This document shows, in pieces, positions 1-7,200 of a stretch of 10,005 nucleotides of DNA. The notes beneath the pieces are model-generated. The model had not been told where the DNA came from. It was given only the letters and a program-made list of their open reading frames with translations, and made no database searches. Numbering within the stretch: the first letter of the stretch is position 1; every line of letters starts with the position of its first letter. The stretch lies in the NCBI GenBank assembly GCA_900549375.1, contig URNY01000099.1:1-10005 (forward strand), read 5' to 3'. The translations under genes and the position numbers were made by a program. This DNA comes from an uncultured Bacteroidales bacterium (GTDB lineage: Bacteria > Bacteroidota > Bacteroidia > Bacteroidales > Muribaculaceae).

Positions 1-1
1 C

Positions 2-742
2 GACCGGCGCGACCGCGCGGCGCGACGCACAATCTCGGCCCTGGATTCACTCGGTATCGACCATATCGGCACTTACCGCGATGCCGCCATGCGCGATTCG
101 CTGGTGCCTTTCATCAAGGACATCAAGGGATTCAAAGTCGGATTCCTCAATTATACCTACGGCACGAACGGCATCGAGCCGACCGACGGCGTGGAAGTGG
201 CGCTCATCGATAAAGAGCGTATCGACCGCGAAATCCGCAAGACCCGCGAGGCCGGAGCCGAAATCATCGTGGCCGCGATGCACTGGGGCGTGGAATATGT
301 CCTGCTGCAGAACCGCGTTCAGGAGGATATCGCCGATTTCCTTATCGACAGGGGCGTCGACCTTATCATCGGCGGACACCCGCACGTGATTCAACCGATG
401 AAGGTGGTGCGCAATGAAAAGGAGGGGAAGGATGTGCTCCTTGTCTATTCGCTTGGTAACTTCATATCCAACATGAAGACGGCCGACACACGCGGCGGCG
501 CTCTGGTCCGCGCCACTCTCGAGCGGGGTGCCGACGGCAAAGCCCGCTTCAAGGAAGCAAGCTACGACACCTTCTTCTCGGCAAAGCCTGCCGGAGGACG
601 CACGAACTTCACCGTGATTCCCTCATGGATGCCCGAGAAGATTCCCGCCGGCCAGAAAGCCCATTGGGAACTCTTCGACCGCGGTTCGCAACGCATCTTC
701 GATGCCCACAACGTCAACGTTCCACGACGACATAATAAATAA
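2..742 (+). CDS. CapA family protein (PGA_cap metallophosphatase-like), 5' truncated by window edge
   Basis: The open frame enters from the left edge; the first ATG inside it (89) is internal, because 29 good family-like codons precede it, so the true start lies outside the window. About 246 residues are visible and the protein ends at TAA 740-742. It matches the C-terminal half of CapA / PGA_cap proteins, calcineurin-like enzymes related to poly-gamma-glutamate capsule synthesis proteins. Visible marks are a 'NYTYGTNG' segment, 'MHWGVEY' (HWG at 281-289), the metal-ligand motif 'GGHPHVIQP' (from 371) and 'YSLGNFISNM' shortly after. The N-terminal metal-binding motifs (GD..., NNH...) are off the edge. 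Bacteroidetes encode such proteins outside capsule loci and their substrate is not established, so a capsule role should not be assumed. The gene is 42 bases upstream of the ABC-F gene and could share its transcript. Family assignment is firm; function is uncertain. Confidence 0.9.
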   Translation, partial: DRRDRAARRTISALDSLGIDHIGTYRDAAMRDSLVPFIKDIKGFKVGFLNYTYGTNGIEPTDGVEVALIDKERIDREIRKTREAGAEIIVAAMHWGVEYVLLQNRVQEDIADFLIDRGVDLIIGGHPHVIQPMKVVRNEKEGKDVLLVYSLGNFISNMKTADTRGGALVRATLERGADGKARFKEASYDTFFSAKPAGGRTNFTVIPSWMPEKIPAGQKAHWELFDRGSQRIFDAHNVNVPRRHNK

Positions 743-772
743 AAAAAGCAGGCCGTCCGGCAACAGGACGGC
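741..772 (-). terminator. 7-bp hairpin with flanking A-tract; terminator-like only when read on the minus strand
   Basis: GCCGTCC (752-758) and GGACGGC (766-772) form a perfect 7-bp stem with a 7-base loop. Seven A residues lie at 741-747, so on the minus strand the hairpin is followed by CTGC and then a T-run, the layout of an intrinsic terminator. On the + strand no T-run follows. The hairpin instead lies 12 bases before the ATG of the ABC-F gene, so in a CapA/ABC-F transcript it would be a structure near the start codon. No minus-strand gene is seen that would need it. The pairing is seen directly; the role is inferred. Confidence 0.35.
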
Positions 773-784
773 AGTCGATTAGAT

Positions 785-2398
785 ATGATCCAGACAAACA
801 ATCTTTGCATGCAGTTCGGAAAGCGCGTGCTTTTCCAGGACGTGAACCTCACTTTCAACCGCGGCAACTGCTACGGTATCATCGGTGCCAACGGCGCCGG
901 CAAGTCTACTCTTATGAAGATCCTGTCGGGAGAGCTCTCCCCCACACACGGCACGGTCACTTTCGGCCCGGGCGAGCGTCTGTCGGTGCTCTCGCAGAAC
1001 CACTTCGAATTCGATGAATGCACAGTTATCGAAACCGTGCTCCGCGGACACACCGTGCTCTGGAATATCATGCAGGAGAAAGACGCGATATATGCCAAAC
1101 CGGATTTCTCCGATGAAGACGGCATCAAGGCCGCCGAACTCGAAGAGAAATTCGCCGAGCTCGAGGGGTGGAACGCCGAAAGCGATGCCGCCGCTTTGCT
1201 GAGCGGTCTCGGCATAAAGGAAGACCGCCACTATATGCTCATGAAAGATATGAGCGCCAATGAAAAGGTGCGCGTGCTCCTCGCTAAAGCGCTCTTCGGA
1301 AATCCCGACAACCTTCTGCTCGACGAGCCGACCAACGACCTTGACCTCGAGACGGTGGCATGGCTCGAAAACTATCTCGCGAATTTCGAGAATACCGTGC
1401 TTGTAGTAAGCCATGACCGACATTTTCTTAACGCCGTCTCCACACATACCCTCGACATCGACTATAACAAGATCTCACTCTTCGCCGGAAACTACGATTT
1501 CTGGTATCAGTCGTCGCAGCTTGCATTGCGTCAGCAGCAGGCCGCCAACAAGAAAGCCGAGGAGAAACGCAAGGAGTTGCTCGAATTCATCCAGCGGTTC
1601 AGCGCCAACGTTGCCAAGAGCAAACAGACCACAAGCCGCAAGAAGATGCTCGAGAAGCTCAACGTCGAGGAGATCCAGCCATCATCGCGCCGCTATCCGG
1701 GCATAATATTCACCCCCAACCGCGAAGTAGGCAACAAGATTCTCGAAGTCAAGGGACTCGCAGCCTCCGTCGACGGAGAGACTCTTTTCTCGGATGTGAA
1801 CTTCCAGATCGAAAAAGGCGACAAAGTGGCGTTCCTCAGCCGCGACCCGAGGGCCATGACCGCTCTCTTCGAAATCATCATGGGCAACCGCAAGCCCGAT
1901 GCCGGGGAATTCGACTGGGGACAGACCATCACCACCGCCTATCTCCCGCTCGACAACGGCTCTTTCTTCGAATCGGACCTCAACCTCGTCGATTGGCTCT
2001 GCCAATACAGCAGCGACTCGTCGGAGATATACCTGAAAGGATTTCTCGGCAAGATGCTCTTCAGCGGCGAGGAAGTTCTCAAGAAAGCCAGCGTGCTTTC
2101 GGGAGGCGAGAAAATCCGCTGCATGATCGCGCGCATGATGCTAACCGACGCCAACACGCTCGTGCTCGACTCCCCCACCAACCACCTCGACCTCGAATCC
2201 ATCCAGGCCTTCAACAACACGCTGCAGAACTTCAAAGGTGTGGTGCTCATGTCGAGCCACGACCATGAGTTCATCCAGACCGTCTGCAACCGCGTGATCG
2301 AGCTGACGCCCAACGGCATCATCGACAAGATGATGGACTACGACGACTACATCGTCGACGAAAAAGTCGCCGCCGCCCGCGAACGACTCTATATCTAA
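785..2398 (+). CDS. ABC-F family ATPase (YbiT-like), with one degenerate ATP site
   Basis: 537 residues, tandem ABC domains without membrane segments: an ABC-F cytosolic ATPase, a family that acts on the ribosome E site. NBD1 has an intact P-loop (GANGAGKST, 34-42), Walker B with catalytic Glu (LLLDEPTN, 177-184) and H-loop SHD (209-211), but its signature reads MSANE (156-160) instead of LSGGE. The charged linker typical of the family spans about 240-305 and ends in a basic, Lys/Arg-rich stretch. NBD2 has a perfect LSGGE signature (438-442) and H-loop SHD (491-493), but its P-loop position reads LSRDPRAMT (351-359), with no Gly-Lys-Ser/Thr, and the Walker B Glu is Ser463 (LVLDSPTN). The broken NBD1 signature resembles the YbiT group. 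Start: ATG 785, giving the usual MI.T.NLC.QFG opening. The stop lies one base before the sigma-factor ATG. A translation-factor role is inferred from the family; antibiotic resistance is not indicated. Confidence 0.93.
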   Translation: MIQTNNLCMQFGKRVLFQDVNLTFNRGNCYGIIGANGAGKSTLMKILSGELSPTHGTVTFGPGERLSVLSQNHFEFDECTVIETVLRGHTVLWNIMQEKDAIYAKPDFSDEDGIKAAELEEKFAELEGWNAESDAAALLSGLGIKEDRHYMLMKDMSANEKVRVLLAKALFGNPDNLLLDEPTNDLDLETVAWLENYLANFENTVLVVSHDRHFLNAVSTHTLDIDYNKISLFAGNYDFWYQSSQLALRQQQAANKKAEEKRKELLEFIQRFSANVAKSKQTTSRKKMLEKLNVEEIQPSSRRYPGIIFTPNREVGNKILEVKGLAASVDGETLFSDVNFQIEKGDKVAFLSRDPRAMTALFEIIMGNRKPDAGEFDWGQTITTAYLPLDNGSFFESDLNLVDWLCQYSSDSSEIYLKGFLGKMLFSGEEVLKKASVLSGGEKIRCMIARMMLTDANTLVLDSPTNHLDLESIQAFNNTLQNFKGVVLMSSHDHEFIQTVCNRVIELTPNGIIDKMMDYDDYIVDEKVAAARERLYI

Positions 2399-2399
2399 C

Positions 2400-2981
2400 A
2401 TGGAGCGCGACCTCATACGCAGAATACAGGGCGGCGACCGGCAGGCCTTCGACGGCATATACAATCTGTATGCCTCGAGGCTTGTGGCCTACTGCCGCGC
2501 TTATGTAGGAAGCCGTGAGGACGTGGAAGAACTCGTGCAGGATGTGTTCGTGGCTCTCTGGAACAGCCGCGGAAACATCCGCAACTCCGAAACCCTCGGC
2601 CCCTTGCTTTTCCGCTCGATGCGAAACCGGATAATCAACTATTACCGGGCCCGCATCAACACGCCTCTTTATGAGGATTACGTGAACATTCGCGAAAAGA
2701 GGGAGGCCGAAGAAAGCCGTCCCGCTATATTTTATAATGAATTCATGCAGACCGTAGCCGACCGCATAGCCGAGCTTCCGGAGACTCAACGACGCGCCAT
2801 AACGCTGTCGCGTTTCGAGGGAAAGTCTAACGAAGAGATTGCCTCCATTCTCGGCATTAAAGTGCAGTCGGTCAAGAACGCCATACACATAGGTCTCGGC
2901 AAACTACGTCAGGCACTCCGCGACTCCGAAGGAATAGATCTGCCGATTGTCGCACTGCTGTTTTCCCTATTATCTCTTTAA
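2400..2981 (+). CDS. ECF-type RNA polymerase sigma-70 factor (FecI/RpoE-like)
   Basis: 193 residues, the usual size for Bacteroidetes ECF sigma factors. Region 2 covers about residues 10-82, starting with 'GGDRQAFDGIYNLY' and including the core-binding helix 'DVEELVQDVFVALW' (41-54). Region 4 covers about 113-172, with the 'LPETQRRAITLSRFEGKS' segment and the helix-turn-helix 'NEEIASILGIKVQSVKN' (144-160) that reads the -35 element. A hydrophobic tail (IDLPIVALLFSLLSL) ends the protein. The start at 2400 is favoured because it gives the standard N-terminus, and it lies one base after the ABC-F stop, suggesting co-transcription and perhaps translational coupling. The FecR-type anti-sigma gene follows after 22 bases. 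It very probably directs transcription of the downstream susC/susD genes once released from FecR, and perhaps of its own operon. Confidence 0.95.
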   Translation: MERDLIRRIQGGDRQAFDGIYNLYASRLVAYCRAYVGSREDVEELVQDVFVALWNSRGNIRNSETLGPLLFRSMRNRIINYYRARINTPLYEDYVNIREKREAEESRPAIFYNEFMQTVADRIAELPETQRRAITLSRFEGKSNEEIASILGIKVQSVKNAIHIGLGKLRQALRDSEGIDLPIVALLFSLLSL

Positions 2982-3003
2982 CCTCTCAAATCCTTATAAC
3001 TCC

Positions 3004-3954
3004 ATGAACAGACTGTCGAATAAACTCAGAAACGATTCTTTATCGCCCGAGGAACTTGGGGTGCTCAGAAAATTATTGAACGCTCATTCCGATGACGAAC
3101 TGGCGATGCTGTTTCCGGAAATCACCGATTCCGAGCAGACGCCCGAAGATGAAAAGGAGATAGGCGAGATTGTCAGGAATGTAAAACGCCGTCTCGACAG
3201 CCGCATCGTCGACGACAGTGACAGCCATCGTTTCAAGAGTATGCGGGCTCTGGCGGTAGCGGCCTCGATAGTGGCCGTGCTACTCTTGGGAGGAATCCTC
3301 ACCCTCTGGCTCACGAACCGCGAACCGGCCATGAGCGCCGTCGCGTTTGCCTCAGGACCCGACGGGACTTCCTTCGCCCTTCTGCCCGACGGCAGCGGAG
3401 TGAGTATGAACCGCGATTCCGAAATCAGACTTGCGCCCGGTTTCTCCCCAACCCGCAGGGAGGCGGATTTCCGCGGCGAGGCATATTTCGAGATTGCAGA
3501 GGATGCAGAACATCCCTTCATGATTCATGCTCCGGGAATGGATGTGGAGGTGAAGGGTACAAGCTTTAATATTTTTGCCGTTCCGGATGCCGCATGTTCG
3601 GAAATATCGCTCGACAAAGGCAGCGTACGGCTCGTGGCAACGGGTAGCTCTCAAGAGGTTACCCTCAAACCAGGGGATTGCGCCATCATCGACAAGGCAA
3701 CAGGCAGGATCTCCGTCACAGCTCCGGGAAGAAAATCGTCCGATTGGCGCAACAAGGAGATGTATTTCAACCATTCCGCGCCGGCTTACGTATTCCAGCG
3801 ACTGAACGAGGCCTATGGACTTAGCCTCGACACTCTGCAACTCAGGAACATGAAAGAGAAATTCACCGGCGTCCTACCCTCCGACAACCTCGACGAGGCT
3901 CTCGGCATACTCGAAAACATTTACTCCGTAAAAATCGACCGCAATCAGAAATAA
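3004..3954 (+). CDS. FecR-type anti-sigma factor (FecR domain plus C-terminal DUF4974)
   Basis: 316 residues from ATG 3004. The frame stays open upstream to an ATG at 2947, but that start would overlap the sigma gene and add a non-family leader. Order of parts: a cytosolic acidic N-terminal region (1-80) that should hold the sigma factor; one membrane helix (about 82-103, 'ALAVAASIVAVLLLGGILTL'); a periplasmic FecR domain (about 115-210) with 'LPDGSGVSMNRDSEIRL', 'FRGEAYFEIAED' and 'VKGTSFNIFA'; and a C-terminal DUF4974-like domain (about 252-313) with 'MYFNHSAPAYVFQRLNEAYG' and 'FTGVLPSDNLDEALGIL'. The FecR layout places the C-terminal part in the periplasm, where it contacts the STN domain of the cognate transporter; here that is the next gene. 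A terminator follows 27 bases after the stop. Confidence 0.95.
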   Translation: MNRLSNKLRNDSLSPEELGVLRKLLNAHSDDELAMLFPEITDSEQTPEDEKEIGEIVRNVKRRLDSRIVDDSDSHRFKSMRALAVAASIVAVLLLGGILTLWLTNREPAMSAVAFASGPDGTSFALLPDGSGVSMNRDSEIRLAPGFSPTRREADFRGEAYFEIAEDAEHPFMIHAPGMDVEVKGTSFNIFAVPDAACSEISLDKGSVRLVATGSSQEVTLKPGDCAIIDKATGRISVTAPGRKSSDWRNKEMYFNHSAPAYVFQRLNEAYGLSLDTLQLRNMKEKFTGVLPSDNLDEALGILENIYSVKIDRNQK

Positions 3955-3980
3955 ACCAACTCTCTTCCGACCTTTTCAAG

Positions 3981-4012
3981 CGCCATGCCTTCCCCCGGGC
4001 ATGGCGTTTTTT
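3981..4012 (+). terminator. Intrinsic terminator after the sigma/anti-sigma genes
   Basis: CGCCATGCC (3981-3989) and GGCATGGCG (3998-4006) form a perfect 9-bp GC-rich stem with an 8-base loop, followed at once by six T (4007-4012). The distance from the fecR-type stop codon is 26 bases. The 3' arm and T-run are partly repeated immediately downstream (ATGGCG plus five T, 4013-4023). Confidence 0.9.
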
Positions 4013-4043
4013 ATGGCGTTTTTACAGCCGGATGAAACAACTT

Positions 4044-4067
4044 CTAAAAATTTTTAATTATTTTTAG
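4044..4067. repeat. AT-rich inverted repeat upstream of susC
   Basis: CTAAAAAT (4044-4051) and ATTTTTAG (4060-4067) are perfect reverse complements around an 8-base AT-only centre. The site lies just upstream of the best promoter candidate, in the most AT-rich stretch of the window. It could be an upstream promoter element or a regulator site; AT-rich DNA also forms such palindromes by chance. Confidence 0.3.
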
Positions 4068-4094
4068 CTTTTGAGAGTACCGCGCGCAATTCCT

Positions 4095-4127
4095 GTTGTC
4101 CTTTTAGATAGAACTTCTGTAATTTCG
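4095..4127 (+). promoter_or_regulatory. Weak candidate promoter for susC (Bacteroidetes-type)
   Basis: GTTG (4095-4098) is followed after 21 bases by TAATTTCG (4120-4127). These resemble the known Bacteroides housekeeping elements TTTG and TAnnTTTG with the right spacing and one mismatch in each. It would give a leader of about 130 bases. The cognate ECF sigma factor would probably use a different, unknown sequence, so this is only a candidate. Confidence 0.25.
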
Positions 4128-4195
4128 GAACCTCATTACCCTAAGACTCTGTGAAATCTCAGCGTCTGATGTCATTCCAAACTGACGGAACTCTC

Positions 4196-4215
4196 TTGCG
4201 GGGAAATCCCTGCAA
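4196..4215 (+). promoter_or_regulatory. 8-bp hairpin in the susC 5' leader
   Basis: TTGCGGGG (4196-4203), loop AAAT (4204-4207) and CCCTGCAA (4208-4215) form an 8-bp stem with one G-U pair. It lies 47 bases before the susC start codon. No T-run follows, so it is not a terminator. It could affect mRNA stability or translation of susC. Confidence 0.4.
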
Positions 4216-4262
4216 ATAAGGCAAACGCACAATAACAATTTATAATACTTACTACCTGATTC

Positions 4263-7200
4263 ATGAAATCTCAATGGAAAAAGAGGACCCTTCTGACGGT
4301 GCTCGTTGCCATCCTGTTGTCGCTCGGCGCACTTGCCGACGACCGTCTGGTGGCCAGCATCGACGTCAAGAACGTCACCGTGGAGCATGTCCTCAAGGAA
4401 ATCGAGCGGCAGACTCCATGCCGTTTCTCTTATGCCGGCGATATTCTCAAAAATCTTCCGAGAGTCTCTCTGAAAAGCAAGAAGAGACCGGTAACCGAGA
4501 TTCTCGACCGCATTTTCTCCGGCACAGGACTGACCTACAAAGCCGTATCCCCCAAGTCGATAGTAATCCTTGCGAAGAAAAAAGGATCTGATACGAAGGG
4601 TGATGAAACAGGCGTCCGGACCTCCGGAAAAAGGATCACGGGACAGATTGTCGACAAAGAGAAAGAACCGGTTATTGGAGCTTCGGTGCTGGTGAAAGGC
4701 ACCCGCATCGGAGCTTCCACCGACCTCGACGGCAATTTTATTCTTCAGGACGTCCCGGAAGGGTCCACCGTCACCGTGACTTATGTGGGAATGACGCCGA
4801 CCTCCTTTAAAGTCGGCCGCAGCGACCGCTATGATATTACGATGCAGCCTACAAGCGAAATGCTCGATGAAGTGGTGGTGGTGGGATATGGAGCCCAGAA
4901 GAAAGTGAATCTCACCGGCGCCGTCTCCACCCTCTCACAAGAGGAACTTAAAGACCGGCCCATCGACAACTTAGGGCGCGCCCTGCAGGGTCTGATACCC
5001 AACCTCAATGTTTCCGTATCCTCCGGTCAGCCGGGGGCGGGTGCATCGCTCAACGTGCGCGGAAACACATCGCCCAACGGCGGTAGCCCGCTCGTGCTTG
5101 TCGACGGTATCGAATCCTCGCTCGACCGCATCAACTCCAACGACGTCGAATCAATCTCCGTGCTTAAAGATGCATCTTCGGCCGCCATCTACGGTGCCCG
5201 CGGAGCTTTCGGCGTGATTCTCGTAACCACCAAGAGCGGCAAGTCGATGCAGAAACCGCAAGTGAGCTACAGCGGAAGTTTCTCAACTTCGAAACCCACC
5301 ACTTCAACGGATTTCGAAACGCGCGGTTATTACTCGGCGAAAATCGCCGATTTCTTTATGCTCTCTTCGCAGAACACCCCCTACACATCCTACACCGAAA
5401 GCGACTATCAGGCCCTATGGGACCGTCGCAACGACAAGAGCGAGAATCCCGACCGCCCCTGGGTGCTGACCCGTGAGAGAAACGGCCGTCAGGAATATCT
5501 CTATCTTGCCAATTTTGACTGGTACAATTACCTCTACGATGACTCCCGCCCCACCTGGGACCATAACCTCAATATCCGCGGTGCCTTTAAATCCCTCTCC
5601 TACATGGTGTCGGGACGCTACAACCAGCAGAAGGGAATAAACCGCATCCAGCCCGACAAGTTCCGTTCATACAACTTCCGTGTCAAACTTCAGGCAGACA
5701 TCACACCGAAACTTACAATATCCAACAATACGAAATTCTTCAGCTCCGAATATTCCTACTCCGGCATGGAAAGCGAATACGACAATTTCCGCCGCCCCAC
5801 TCTTCATGCCCTCTCCTCTATGGTGCCGGTGAACCCCGACGGCACTGCCGTGTCGCACACCTCGATAACCAACTCTTCGGCCCATTTCCTGATGGACGGC
5901 TACAACGCCATGCTCCAGAAAGGGAAAAGCGGTGGCCACAAGAAGGTGAGGGAGTTCTCAACCCTCTTCGAAGTGCAGTATAAAATCATTCCGCAACTCG
6001 ACATCAAGGCTGATTTCAGCTATACCTACGGCAATCTCCGCAACGACTACCGAAGCGTGAATGTGGAATATTCGCAATATCCCGGCGTGATTCAGACAGA
6101 ACCCGAGGGCCGCTATCCCAACTCTTTGAAAGAGACAGTGTGGGACCAGAACTATTATGTGGCCGATATTTACGCCTCTTTTCAGGATACATGGAAAGAC
6201 CTTCATAATTTTTCTGCAATCCTCGGTTATAACTACGAATCCAAACAATATCGCGATCTCGGAGCCAAAAACACAGGGCTTCTCTCGGAAGACCTCTCCG
6301 ACTTCAATCTGGCCACGGGTAAAGATAATTTCTCAATCACCGGCGGACGCAACGAATATGCAATCATGGGCATCTTCTACCGGGCGGCCTATAACTACGA
6401 CGGGCGCTATCTCGTGGAAGTCAACGGCCGCTACGACGGTTCCTCCCGATTCCCGCGCGGGAAACGCTTCGGATTCTTTCCATCCTTCTCCGTGGGCTAC
6501 CGCATAAGCGAGGAGAAATTTTTCGAACCGCTCCGCAGCATCGTGAGCAACGCCAAGATTCGCGCATCCTACGGATCGCTCGGCAACCAGCAGATCGGCT
6601 ATTACGACTTTATCCAGACAATCTCCACCGGAGGCCACATGAACGATTATTCCTTCAACCGCGAGAATCTCGGCAGCCACGCCACGGTCTCCGACCCCGT
6701 CTCGGCCAACCAGACATGGGAAAAGGTGATAACAAAGAACCTCGGTCTTGACCTCGGGTTCTTCAACAACCGTCTCTCCTTCACCGGCGAGGTCTATACC
6801 CGCGATGTCAAGGGAATTCTCGGACGCGGCAAATCGCTCCCCTCGCTCTATGGCGCTTCCGAACCCCAGGTGAATGCCAACGACCTCCGCACCCTCGGAT
6901 ATGAGCTGATGCTTACGTGGAACCATTCCTTCAACCTCGGTGGTTCCCCCTTCAGCTATTCCGTAGGCGTCAACTTCTCCGACTATACTTCGAAATATAC
7001 CAAATGCGACAACCCGTCGGGCCTCATAGGCGATCCCTATGTAGGCCGCAAGGAGGGCGAGATCTGGGGATATATGGTCGACGGCCTGTTCCGCAACGAT
7101 GAGGAAGCCAAGAGATATGCCGATGAAATCGACCTGAGCCTCGTGTCTCCCGGATGCTACAACGCCACCGGAGCCTACGGCACAGGCGTGCGTGGCGGCG

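Larger units (their letters stand above)
3955..4262 (+). other. 308-base intergenic region: terminator plus susC leader
   Basis: No credible coding frame lies here. The first part holds the terminator of the sigma/anti-sigma block (3981-4012) with a duplicated T-rich tail to 4023. The middle (about 4040-4070) is very AT-rich and contains a short inverted repeat. The last part is the probable promoter and 5' leader of susC, with a hairpin at 4196-4215. The start codon at 4263 has no Shine-Dalgarno sequence before it, as is normal in Bacteroidetes. The region separates the regulator genes from the transport genes, so susCD most likely have their own promoter. Confidence 0.8.

Noticed and set aside
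779..1447. 222-codon minus-strand open frame over the ABC-F gene
   Set aside because: It is the antisense shadow of conserved NBD1 sequence; the + strand frame carries the P-loop and Walker B.
2947..3003. Longer start for the FecR-type protein
   Set aside because: It would overlap the end of the sigma gene and add a segment with no anti-sigma resemblance; ATG 3004 gives a normal N-terminus.
4065..4073. TAGCTTTTG as a Bacteroidetes -7 element
   Set aside because: It has one extra T relative to TAnnTTTG and no TTTG at the proper distance upstream.
4241..4246. TATAAT sequence just before susC
   Set aside because: It is an E. coli-type -10 element, lies 17 bases before the start codon, has no -35 partner, and Bacteroidetes use other promoter elements.
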